Positions 44,178 through 53,000 of a DNA stretch of 64,000 nucleotides are shown piece after piece. The notes below the pieces were generated by a model. It ran no database searches. It was not told the origin of the DNA and was given only the letters and a program-made list of their open reading frames with translations. Positions within the stretch are counted from its first letter, which is position 1. Every line of letters begins with the position of its first letter. Location of the stretch: positions 682,001-746,000 of the forward strand of contig JBBAAO010000002.1 in assembly GCA_041658205.1 (NCBI GenBank). The letters are read 5' to 3'. Origin of the DNA: Bacteroidota bacterium. GTDB taxonomy: Bacteria > Bacteroidota > Ignavibacteria > UBA10030 > UBA8401. The position numbers were made by a program, and so were the translations under genes.

Positions 44178-46580
44178 ATGACTGAACCTTTTCTCAATTC
44201 TCAAGAAATTCTCGAAAGTATCTCCGGCGGCTTTTTTGCGCTGGATAAAAATTTTCTCATCACTTATTGGAATAAAGCGGCGGAGGTGGGAACAGAATGG
44301 AAGCGGGAAGAGGTGATCGGAAAAAATATTTTTGAAATTTTTCCTAATCTTGAAAAACATGATGTTGGCATAAAATATAAACTGGCTCTTGAGACAAATA
44401 CATTTCAAACGGCAACAAATCATACCAAAGACATCAATTTTGAAAAATGGTATGATTTTCGGATATATCCGAATGAAAACGGACTGTCAGTTTTTCTGAC
44501 GGATATTACGGAGCGAAAGATTGAAGAGCGTCAACGGGAAACACTGCTTGATATCTCTCTTGTGATCAACACGGCAAGCCAGTTAGAAGATCTCTGCACT
44601 GAAGTGGTGAGTGTCATCGCGAGAAAGTATGAACTGCCGCAGCAAAATGTGTTACTCTATTTTCACCGCCCCGCGGATGAACAATTAATTCTGCTTGCTC
44701 CGGAATTGTCGCTCACCGACCTTCAAAAGAATCTGTATGCACTTTCGGTTGCAAACGATTCAAATTTTTCCAGCATTGAAGCGTTCTCTACCGGCAGTAA
44801 AATTGTCACGACTGATCTCTCCCGCAGCGTGCTTTACTCGTTTGCGCCGGAACAAGTGATTACAACCAATGTTACTACGCTGGTTTCACTTCCACTTCGG
44901 ATTGAACGGGAAAAAATCGGTGTGCTGGAGATTCTTCTTTATAATTCGCGCGAACTTGTGGAAAAGGAACTATCATTCCTTTCGCTTCTGGCCAGCGAGA
45001 TCACCGTCGGTATCAGCCGCCGTGGATTGATTGATGAACTCCGGGTAAAGAATGTCGATCTGGAAATCCAACGTGCGCAGACAATGGAAGCACATAATAC
45101 GTTGAAGCGTTTTCTTGCGTTTTTCAGCCATGAACTCCGCTCACCGCTTAATTCCATTATCGGCTTTTCGGAATTGATCGCCGAAGAAGGTTCTGCTATT
45201 TCACAAGATTCATTAGTGCAATACAATGCCGCCATTAAGTCCAGCGGAGCACATTTGCTTCATCTGATCAATGATATTCTTGATCTTTCAAAGATTGAAG
45301 CAGGCAAATTGGACCTTCGCTTTGCTCCGGTTGGTGTCCGGAATCTTGTGGACGGAGTAAAACAAGTAGTGCAGCCGCAAGTTGACGCAAAAAAATTAAC
45401 AATGGAAGTGTTGATGGATGAAGAGTTAGATGATATTATTGCAGATGGTGTGAGGTTGAAACAGATTTTATTGAACCTTGTTTCTAATGCGATCAAATTC
45501 AGTCACACCGAAGGGAAATTAATCCTTTCCGCAAGACGAAAACAGAATGACATCGAATTTTCCGTTCAGGATTTTGGCGTCGGAATCCGAAAAGAAGAGA
45601 TCCAGACATTGTTCCAGCCGTTTCAGCAGACGGATCAGGGAGCGAGAAAGATTGAAGGGACGGGACTCGGCTTGGCGATTACCAAAAAGTTAACTGAGCT
45701 CCACGGCGGTTCATTATTTGTTGTCAGCGAATACGGGGAAGGGAGCACGTTCATTGCGCGAATACCAATGATGGTGCAGGTAGAAAATGAAGCGGAGAAA
45801 GTGTTCAAAAAGATTTCGGAAACGACAGATGGACAGCGTCAAAAACGGGTGCTGATTGTTGAAGACAAACCTCATGCAAGAACATTGCTTCACACATATC
45901 TTACGGAGTCGGGTTACATCGTGGAAATTGCAACAAACGGTGTTGAAGCATTGGAAAAAGCAAAGTTATGGAAACCCGATGTGATTACGCTCGACATTTT
46001 AATCCCGGTGAAAGATGGCTGGCAGGTGCTGCGCGAGTTAAAAGAACATCCGCTTTGTCGAGAGATACCGGTCATCATCATTTCTATGGTGGATGAACGG
46101 AATGTCGGTTTTGGTCTCGGCGCAGTGGAATATTTTGTGAAGCCGGTGCAAAAAGATGAACTGCTTGCAGCAGTGAAACGAGTGGAAGGGCGAAGCGCAC
46201 AGAACTCGGCAAAGATTCTTGTGATTGATGATGATCGATCGGTGACTGATCTTGTTCAGATCATTCTTGAAGCGGAAGGATGTACGGTGATTAAAGCGCA
46301 TAACGGAAAAGACGGACTCGCTCTTGCCGCACAAGAAAAACCGGATCTTATTATTTTAGATCTTGTGATGCCGGAAATGTCCGGCTTTAATGTTGCATAT
46401 CAGTTGAAACACTCTTCAGCGACATTCACGATTCCTGTGATGATTATGACCTCCATGGAGATTGATGATGAGACGAGGGAACAACTGGAAGGTTTTGTCG
46501 TTTCGTTGATGAAGAAATCGGGCTTCACAAAGCGCGATCTCTTAAATGAAATTGCAGCAATTGAAGGGAAAAAGCATTAA
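44178..46580 (+). CDS. PAS-GAF hybrid histidine kinase with two C-terminal receivers
   Basis: 800 residues, cytoplasmic. Domain order: PAS (about 1-115), GAF (about 120-280), coiled coil, and HisKA with the phosphoacceptor in FFSHELRSPLNSIIGFSELI. HATPase follows (NLVSNAIKFS, DFGVGI and GTGLGLAITKKL, about 410-530). REC1 is about 555-670 (VEDKPH and LDILIPVKDGW), and REC2 is about 675-795 (IDDDRS and ILDLVMPEMSG). Both receivers keep their phosphoacceptor Asp. No output gene follows; the CRISPR array comes next. A phosphorelay to an unlinked partner is likely. Confidence 0.9.
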   Translation: MTEPFLNSQEILESISGGFFALDKNFLITYWNKAAEVGTEWKREEVIGKNIFEIFPNLEKHDVGIKYKLALETNTFQTATNHTKDINFEKWYDFRIYPNENGLSVFLTDITERKIEERQRETLLDISLVINTASQLEDLCTEVVSVIARKYELPQQNVLLYFHRPADEQLILLAPELSLTDLQKNLYALSVANDSNFSSIEAFSTGSKIVTTDLSRSVLYSFAPEQVITTNVTTLVSLPLRIEREKIGVLEILLYNSRELVEKELSFLSLLASEITVGISRRGLIDELRVKNVDLEIQRAQTMEAHNTLKRFLAFFSHELRSPLNSIIGFSELIAEEGSAISQDSLVQYNAAIKSSGAHLLHLINDILDLSKIEAGKLDLRFAPVGVRNLVDGVKQVVQPQVDAKKLTMEVLMDEELDDIIADGVRLKQILLNLVSNAIKFSHTEGKLILSARRKQNDIEFSVQDFGVGIRKEEIQTLFQPFQQTDQGARKIEGTGLGLAITKKLTELHGGSLFVVSEYGEGSTFIARIPMMVQVENEAEKVFKKISETTDGQRQKRVLIVEDKPHARTLLHTYLTESGYIVEIATNGVEALEKAKLWKPDVITLDILIPVKDGWQVLRELKEHPLCREIPVIIISMVDERNVGFGLGAVEYFVKPVQKDELLAAVKRVEGRSAQNSAKILVIDDDRSVTDLVQIILEAEGCTVIKAHNGKDGLALAAQEKPDLIILDLVMPEMSGFNVAYQLKHSSATFTIPVMIMTSMEIDDETREQLEGFVVSLMKKSGFTKRDLLNEIAAIEGKKH

Positions 46581-46632
46581 CGATTGTTCTTCGGATAGCA
46601 GTGAGACGTCATAAAAATTGTGACATTCTCGT

Positions 46633-46662
46633 TTGGTTGGAATCTAAATGATTTTGTATATT
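46633..46662 (+). promoter_or_regulatory. Possible pre-crRNA promoter
   Basis: TTGGTT (46633-46638), 18 nt, TATATT (46657-46662), about 45 nt upstream of the decayed first repeat and reading toward the array. The region is very AT-rich, so a chance match is quite possible. Confidence 0.35.
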
Positions 46663-46705
46663 ATTAAAATTTTGTTCTTTGACAATTTACATTGTTTTTA
46701 GAAAA

Positions 46706-47730
46706 AACATAACTTAATTCCAGAGGTAGAGTTTCGACAGTAAAATCAGAAAAAGGCAACAAGAGTTTATTGTTGTGATTTGATTTCAAAGGTAGAGTTT
46801 CGACAGTTTTATCACAACTTATATTAACGAGGCAACAGTTGTGATTTGATTTCAAAGGTAGAGTTTCGACAGTCGCACTTTATGAAAGAGTGCAAAGGAA
46901 ACAGTTGTGATTTGATTTCAAAGGTAGAGTTTCGACAGTTCGTCCACGACGGCGGAGATATGCCGATGCGTTGTGATTTGATTTCAAAGGTAGAGTTTCG
47001 ACAGTGGAAGTGTTGTGCCTACAAGCTGAACGATTGTTGTGATTTGATTTCAAAGGTAGAGTTTCGACAGTATTACTCTTGCAACTATAAAATCATTCGT
47101 TGTTGTGATTTGATTTCAAAGGTAGAGTTTCGACAGTATAGAAGCAACATAATTATCGTGTGCCTCAGTTGTGATTTGATTTCAAAGGTAGAGTTTCGAC
47201 AGTTATAGAAAATGTGTTGACTTTCTATCATGGTTGTGATTTGATTTCAAAGGTAGAGTTTCGACAGTCATTCGGTGTTTGAATTAAACGACTCATTCGT
47301 TGTGATTTGATTTCAAAGGTAGAGTTTCGACAGTCGCTGAATTTTGCAATATGTTTCTCATTGCGTTGTGATTTGATTTCAAAGGTAGAGTTTCGACAGT
47401 AAGAACGAAAGCGCATGGAAGCCGAGTTGGGTTGTGATTTGATTTCAAAGGTAGAGTTTCGACAGTTTCAAAAATGTCAATGACCTGTTCCGCAGCGTTG
47501 TGATTTGATTTCAAAGGTAGAGTTTCGACAGTTGTTGGCATTCTTAGCCACCGAGACAAAGCGTTGTGATTTGATTTCAAAGGTAGAGTTTCGACAGTAT
47601 CTTCCCGAAGAGACACAACTAAAGATTGGTTGTGATTTGATTTCAAAGGTAGAGTTTCGACAGTTATATGGTATGCTTACCTGCAGGTTGCTGAGTTGTG
47701 ATTTGATTTCAAAGGTAGAGTTTCGACAGT
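46706..47730 (+). CRISPR. Type II-C CRISPR array, 15 intact repeats plus one decayed, 15 spacers
   Basis: The repeat is 36 nt, beginning GTTGTGATTTGATTTCAAAG and ending GTAGAGTTTCGACAGT. Fifteen copies from 46772 to 47730 look identical. The first copy (46706-46741) matches only in its 3' half and differs at nine 5' positions. Fourteen spacers are 30 nt and one (47204-47232) is 29 nt, so the period is 66. Plus-strand transcription is inferred because the repeat then starts GTTGT like other type II repeats and pairs with the tracrRNA at 53762-53784. cas2, cas1 and cas9 follow on the opposite strand. Confidence 0.97.
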
Positions 47731-47787
47731 AGTTGATCCATAATCTTCTATTTGTTAATAACTTAAATGGTGTGTCTGTCGGAAAAA

Positions 47788-47846
47788 AGCGCCAAAAAAT
47801 CTAACCGAAGCGTAGCTGAGGTAGATTTTTTGGCGCTAATTTTTTG
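47788..47846. terminator. Strong bidirectional hairpin between array and cas2
   Basis: AGCGCCAAAAAATCTA (47788-47803) pairs perfectly with TAGATTTTTTGGCGCT (47822-47837) around an 18-nt loop. A tracts flank one side and T tracts the other, so it can stop transcription from both the array and the cas operon. Confidence 0.65.
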
Positions 47847-47850
47847 TTGA

Positions 47851-47887
47851 TAAACTCTTCCAGCGTTTCAAACGCTGGAAGAGTTTA
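47851..47887. repeat. REP palindrome 1 (18-bp arms, 1-nt loop)
   Basis: TAAACTCTTCCAGCGTTT, C, then its exact reverse complement, ending 5 nt before the cas2 stop. It shares the TTCCAGCGTT/AACGCTGGAA core with the palindromes at 48704, 49238 and 49634. Confidence 0.85.
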
Positions 47888-47892
47888 TTTAT

Positions 47893-48222
47893 TCAAAATA
47901 TTTCCAATTGTGCCGGAGTGTCAGGCAGCGGTGTTGTCTTTTTTCCCCAAAAATTGATTATATCACCGTACTGTTTATCGGTGATTTTTATGATGCTGAT
48001 ATGCCCTTTTTGGGGAATTAACTTCTCTACACGTTTCAGGTGCACTTCAGAACTTTCCAAGCTTGCGCAATGACGTATATAAACGGAATATTGCATCATT
48101 GCAAAACCATCTTTCAAAAGGTCTTTGCGAAATCTGGCATGTATCTTCTTTTCAGAGTCGGTAGTAGTCGGAAGGTCGAAAAAGACGAAAACCCACATAA
48201 TTCTGTACGCGTTGAGTCGCAT
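47893..48222 (-). CDS. cas2: CRISPR-associated endoribonuclease-like Cas2 (type II-C)
   Basis: 109 residues. Cas2 joins Cas1 as the integrase complex that captures new spacers. The N-terminus RLNAYRIMWVFVFFDLPTTT holds the conserved strand with the catalytic-site Asp. The rest (KDGFAMMQYSVYIRHCAS, then ISIIKITDKQYGDIINFWG) is typical of the type II-C/Bacteroidota branch. The open frame runs up to 48375, but ATG 48222 matches the family start. A compound REP element fills the 67-nt gap to cas1, so the pair is no longer tightly coupled. Confidence 0.93.
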   Translation of the reverse strand: MRLNAYRIMWVFVFFDLPTTTDSEKKIHARFRKDLLKDGFAMMQYSVYIRHCASLESSEVHLKRVEKLIPQKGHISIIKITDKQYGDIINFWGKKTTPLPDTPAQLEIF

Positions 48223-48235
48223 AATTGAAATTGTA

Positions 48236-48291
48236 AACCCTGCCAGCGTTCCCGCCAAAAAGACGGCGGGCAAGTCAAACGCAGCAGGGTT
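48236..48291. repeat. Compound REP element between cas1 and cas2
   Basis: Outer arms AACCCTGCCAGCGTT and AACGCAGCAGGGTT are imperfect by one base and enclose an inner hairpin, CCCGCC/GGCGGG. It begins within the last two bases of the cas1 stop codon and ends 13 nt before the cas2 start. It has the same design as the element at 49954-50010. Confidence 0.8.
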
Positions 48292-49225
48292 ATAGAATAA
48301 ATTCCGGGTATTTAATCGTTTTCCGCTCTCCTGCAAAACATTCAGCCAGCGATGCAGTTGTTTGAGACAACGCAACCATTAAGGGGCTTGTAGATTCATT
48401 AATGGTAACATCAAGTGTCAATACGCTGAGCATTCGTATTTTAATGTTTTTATCGAGTACGGAGATATCCTTAAAATCTCTGATAGAACGAAGAACAAGA
48501 AGATCAACCCACGGACGATATGGCTCCATAATGTCATCGGCAAGACAAAAAGCATTGTATTTATTATGATGATGAATGCCAAGGGTAGGAAGGAGGCCAG
48601 AACCGATTAACGCACGTGCAACGGCTGCGCGAAGTACGATGTATCCGTAGTTCAAAAGATTATTGGGCGGTTCACCGTCGCGATTGCGAGTAAATTTTCC
48701 TAGAACCCTTCCAGCGTTGTTAACGCTGGAAGGGTTGAGCTTGTCAAATATATTCTGCCAATAATATCTGCTTGCTTTTCCTTCTTCGTTGGATACATCA
48801 CCGCTTTTTACCTTCTCCGCACATCGTTTTAAAAAAGCTGTTTCTTTACCAAACGAGGCAAGAAGTTTTGCCTGATTACTGATTTTTGATTTAACCGTTT
48901 GTTGCCATAACTGTTTTTTCAGAGGTTCACTGGCATTTATCTGGCCTTGAAACACTTGGGATTGTAATGTATTTCCCTCCAGATTCAATAACATCGAAGT
49001 CGGCATATGATTCTGGTTGCAGAAGATCACGGCAACATTGTTTGCATTCAGATTAGCGATTGATTGTAAGGAAAATGTACATTCTTCACTTTCAAACACC
49101 ACAAAACCAAGATCTTCGATAGGAGCTTGTTTTTCTTCGTCAGTTTTTTTGTTCCGTAGAATGAGTTGATTTAGTCGGGAACTGACATGGCAGGGATTTT
49201 CGATGAAGAGGGTGCGTTTAAGCAT
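48290..49225 (-). CDS. cas1: CRISPR-associated integrase Cas1 (type II-C) carrying an in-frame REP insertion
   Basis: 311 residues. Cas1 is the metal-dependent integrase of spacer acquisition. Catalytic residues are visible: Glu in NEEGKASRYYW (about 148), His in LGIHHHNKYNAF (about 218-220) and the acidic set in LADDIMEPYRP (about 230-234). The PPNNLLNYGY signature is also present. Residues about 164-174 (NPSSVNNAGRV) are encoded by a 33-bp palindrome (48704-48736) and sit in the loop after the catalytic Glu helix. The frame is intact, so it is probably functional. Its start (MLKRTLFIENPCHVS) is duplicated beside the cas9 stop. Confidence 0.94.
   Translation of the reverse strand: MLKRTLFIENPCHVSSRLNQLILRNKKTDEEKQAPIEDLGFVVFESEECTFSLQSIANLNANNVAVIFCNQNHMPTSMLLNLEGNTLQSQVFQGQINASEPLKKQLWQQTVKSKISNQAKLLASFGKETAFLKRCAEKVKSGDVSNEEGKASRYYWQNIFDKLNPSSVNNAGRVLGKFTRNRDGEPPNNLLNYGYIVLRAAVARALIGSGLLPTLGIHHHNKYNAFCLADDIMEPYRPWVDLLVLRSIRDFKDISVLDKNIKIRMLSVLTLDVTINESTSPLMVALSQTTASLAECFAGERKTIKYPEFIL
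48704..48736. repeat. REP palindrome inside cas1
   Basis: AACCCTTCCAGCGTT, 3 nt, then the exact reverse complement; 33 nt in total, so the frame is kept. It has the same arms as the copy inside the transposase gene (49634-49666). Confidence 0.93.
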
Positions 49226-49237
49226 ACTTTTATAGTT

Positions 49238-49272
49238 AAACGCTGGAAGAATTCCGAACCCTTCCAGCGTTT
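49238..49272. repeat. REP palindrome between cas1 and the RAYT gene
   Basis: AAACGCTGGAAG (49238-49249) and CTTCCAGCGTTT (49261-49272), perfect 12-bp arms with an 11-nt loop, 3 nt after the RAYT stop. It marks the downstream edge of the transposase unit. Confidence 0.85.
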
Positions 49273-49275
49273 GTA

Positions 49276-49908
49276 CTAATCAAATTCAACCGTTTGTAAA
49301 AATTTCTTTTCTACGCTTCGTTGGTGGAATTCTTTAAATCCTTTTGTTCCACCAAGCAATTTCATTAATTCTGACTTTGCGAGCATCGTTTTACGGGGAG
49401 AGAGGAAAACGCTATATGATGAAAATTTCCAATCATCCATATTTTTTGTAAAACCGTGATGAACCGGATTATTGTGTATATAATGGATAAGGTTCAACAA
49501 ATCTATTTCGCTTGTAACTTTGCGACGCTTAAAGGTGTCAATAAAAAGACTTCCTCTACGGCTATAGAGTTTGTTAAATGCTTGTGTATATGCGTTAAAT
49601 AAATGGGAAAATTGCAGGCTGTTTAAGCGTATCAACCCTTCCAGCGTTATCAACGCTGGAAGGGTTTTCTTTTCTATGTGATAAAATTTGCTAATCTCTT
49701 CTTCTTTCCGAATCCTGATAACAAAATGAAAATGATTCGGCATCAGACAATAGGCAAATGTTTCTGCAATTCCGAGAATGTATGTTGAGTATAATTTCAG
49801 AAAGAAGCGATAGTTTTCATCGGTACGAAAAAGATTGTCATCTCCGTTCGCATGATTGTAAACGTGATAAAATTGTTCGGGTTCTAATAGTGGCTGTGGT
49901 TTTGCCAT
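49276..49908 (-). CDS. REP-associated tyrosine transposase (RAYT, IS200-like Y1/HUH)
   Basis: 210 residues of the Y1 transposase fold. The HUH motif lies in CLMPNHFHFVIRI. The downstream family block (FNKLYSRRGSLFIDTFKRRKV) precedes the helix carrying the catalytic Tyr (LIHYIHNNPVHHGF). RAYTs mobilise short palindromic REP elements, and palindromes lie on both sides of this gene (49238-49272 and 49954-50010). Residues about 82-92 (TLPALITLEGL) are encoded by a 33-bp palindrome of the same family. The frame is intact and the motifs are present, so it may still be active. It interrupts the cas9-cas1 junction. Confidence 0.9.
   Translation of the reverse strand: MAKPQPLLEPEQFYHVYNHANGDDNLFRTDENYRFFLKLYSTYILGIAETFAYCLMPNHFHFVIRIRKEEEISKFYHIEKKTLPALITLEGLIRLNSLQFSHLFNAYTQAFNKLYSRRGSLFIDTFKRRKVTSEIDLLNLIHYIHNNPVHHGFTKNMDDWKFSSYSVFLSPRKTMLAKSELMKLLGGTKGFKEFHQRSVEKKFLQTVEFD
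49634..49666. repeat. REP palindrome inside the RAYT gene
   Basis: AACCCTTCCAGCGTT, atc, then the exact reverse complement of the first arm; 33 nt, in frame. Its arms are identical to those of the copy in cas1 but it is read in a different phase. Confidence 0.93.
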
Positions 49909-49953
49909 AGTACTTTTATCTATATTATAGCAATGTCAATTCTATCAACGCGC

Positions 49954-50010
49954 AACCCTGCCTGCGTTCCCGCCAAAAAGATGGCGGGTAAGGCAAACGC
50001 AGGAAGGGTT
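49954..50010. repeat. Compound REP element upstream of the RAYT gene
   Basis: Outer arms AACCCTGCCTGCGTT and AACGCAGGAAGGGTT, with inner arms CCCGCC/GGCGGG. It forms the upstream border of the RAYT unit and is a close relative of 48236-48291. Confidence 0.82.
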
Positions 50011-50020
50011 TGCCATCTTG

Positions 50021-50067
50021 AAACTGACATGACACGGATTTTCGATGAAGAGGGTGCGTTTAAGCAT
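50021..50067 (-). pseudogene. Duplicated 5' end of cas1 left at the cas9 stop
   Basis: 47 nt match the true cas1 start (49179-49225) at 44 positions and encode MLKRTLFIENPCHVS. The ATG lies 1 nt after the cas9 TAG. Two of the differences, in the Pro and Cys codons, are synonymous. The stub runs into the RAYT unit, so it marks where cas1 began before the insertion. Confidence 0.9.
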
Positions 50068-50068
50068 G

Positions 50069-53000
50069 CTATTGTTTAGCTGGTTCTATTCTTCCTGTCG
50101 GGGTTATAATGACTTTAAGAGCCTTTAGCACATTAGGTACTTTTCTTAAAACCATAGGTGCTGGATCAGCATCGGCGTTTACATTTGAAGCAATGTGATA
50201 GGTGAATGTTATCATTATAGTTTTCCCTGTAGATGTCATTTTTCGAACTTTGTATAACTTCTTGCTAAGTTCAATTTGTGATGGAGGATTACTCCAATTG
50301 ATATCTTGTTGATCGTAATCCATGAGAACTAATTCGTCTTTAGATAAACTCATAACAAACTTTCCCTCATAGTTGTTTTTATCAACAACATCTATTTTTT
50401 GGTTTCTTCTTTCGACAGCTTCTAAAAATGAAGTCATTAGCCCAAACCGCGAACCATCTGGTTTTTCATAAATTGAAACACAATGATTGCTTCCTGGTTC
50501 AACCCATTGATTATTGTTGTCTTTTAGTTTTTCCATATTTGATGATTCAACTCGAATCCGAACTTTTTTAACTGGAACAGGTTCACCATTTTCATTTGGA
50601 AGAAAAAGTGATTTGTCAAACGCTTTTCCAAAACATTCTTTATCTTTTGTTGTTTTTACTATTGGTTTATTATTTTCTTTGTCAATTTTTAGTCCGAGTT
50701 TAATGAGTCTTTTGTAAGCTAGTTCACGAATCTTTGTGTCAATAATTTTTGGTATCATTGCAGGAGTCAAGCTTTGCAATGGTTTTCTTACATTGAAATA
50801 ATCATTTTCCTCCCCAAACATATTTTTCCTTTTTCCATAAACAGTTTCTTCGTGTAATGCTCCGCGAGCGGAAACACCGACACTTATAAATTCTTTCAAT
50901 TCTCCATTTATCTTTTTCCGTATTCGCTTTTTAATTTTTGTTGTAACTCTATTTTTCGCTTTATACGCAATCAAAATATTTTTAATTGAAGTTTCAGCAT
51001 GTGCGTGGAAATTATTCCACGGTAGAGGAAAATCCTTTAATTCGGATGTTTTATTGGATCTATTCCATCGGCTAAGTTCTTGAATAAAACTTACTTTTGT
51101 GTTTGCTATTGTTAATGCATCAACTGCATGATGTCTGTGGTCAGTTCTATTTTTTGCACCGCCTGTTATATAAAAATATCCTTTGCGAACGTAACCAATA
51201 ACAACCCTTCCTTTTTTATGTAATCCCACTGGTTTTTCTTTTTGCTCAAATGTCCAAGAAATGGTTTCCGCTATCGTGCCATCTGCATTAATTGCTGCCC
51301 AATAATTATCTTCCGGTATAGAGTTGCCGACATTAATTCTTGGGTTAAGAATGGTATCTAATCCCCAATAATGTCTCAATTCCGAAGTTACTCCACCGGA
51401 AGAAACATTTACTTTTTTGCAAATAGATTCTAAATATGTTTTTGCTTCACGGCTTATATATCGTGTATCGTTAAGTTGACGGCTTACAAAATCTGTGTCA
51501 ATTTCTTGCTTAATGAAACGTTGGTATTTTCTAAAAGGGAGGAGTTTATATGCACGAGTTTTTACTTCGTTCCATTTGTAAGGATCGTTTCCATAAAATT
51601 GGAAAGGTGTTTTATCGCCCTTTGCTTGATTTTCCTTTACTAAACAAATGGTTTTATTTGCCATTGAATCGTCCAAGGAGACACTCCAAGGGAAAATGTG
51701 TTCTATCTGAACGAATCCTTCTTCAAACAAATGCTTGATTGAAATTTCTGTTCCAGTATATGGACATTGATGTTTGCATTCCTTCCAGAGTAAATACTTT
51801 TGAATATTTTGTCTTGAATGGCGTAGTCCATATTCGTCTAAAACCTTTTTTGCTTCATTATTTTCACCTTCACGTTCTTTTTGTTTCCAATGGATTTCTT
51901 CTCGGACTGATTTGGGAACTTTCATTTCACGAGCAAGTTCAACTTTTATTTCGTCGGGAGATCCAAATTCTTTTGCAATTGCATTTGTAAGGCTTCGTAA
52001 TTCATACAAAGCTTGTTGAACAATAGGGTTGCGTACATTTGGCGGTTTAGGAAGTTCCGTTTTAATTTGTTTTTGTGTTACCGCATCGAGATCACTGTGG
52101 TGATAAAGTTTTTGCAAATCTTTATCTGTATGATTGAATTGTTTCTTTAAATAGTCTCTTATTACATCTATAACTGCTTCTTTCTTTTTTGTGTTTTGCA
52201 AAATATCCAAAACCGTTTTTTCTATTGTATCGCTTTGGTTTGTATCAAATTTTAAATAACGATCTTCGCCAAAAAAATTTCGGACACCTCCTAAAACTAC
52301 AGCGGTTGAATATGTATATCCTTTTTTGAGAAAAGGAAGAATGTTATTGATAGCTTTTCTGCTTAAACTGGCATAGTCTTGTTTGAAACTTATTTTCTTT
52401 AATTGTTCAATTTGTTCATCAGTAACGCTCCAGTTGCTCCGTGCATAGTTTTCTAGCCATTCGTTATCATTAGCAAAATAGATTATGTGCCAACGTAAAT
52501 CTTTTTCATTTTCAGAAAAAGAATCCCACTCTTTGCCAAATAGTTTCGACAATTGGATAATAGTTTTATTTCCGGGTCTCGAATCACCTTTCTTTTCATC
52601 TGCACTGTAGTTGTATTTATACCCCTTTAAAAAGCCAAGTCGTTTTACGATTTCAAAAAACTTTACTGATTCTTTTCTATTAAAAAGAGAAACAATTTCT
52701 TCTCTTTGATCATCAGTTAAATTAAGTATTTCACCATCAGGGCTATAAATTTCTATTGAGTTAATAAATTGATATGTTCGAAAAAGCTCAAATGGTATTG
52801 CACTTATAGGGCAACGAGTTTTACCATTTTCAAATGTACATTTCCCTACAAGTCCCTTTTGTGAACGGAGGGGACGTTGGAAAAACAATATTCCTGTTTT
52901 GGTGTTTCCGATTTTTTCTTTTAATTCATTGGTAAGTATAGCAGGATAATATTTCTTTTGCTTCTCCCAAATATTTGCAAATTCATCAATATACATTTGG

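Noticed and set aside
46846..47732. Several open frames of 60-120 codons on both strands across the CRISPR array
   Set aside because: They arise because the 66-nt repeat-spacer period is a multiple of three and the repeat lacks stops in some frames; the translations just repeat the same motif.
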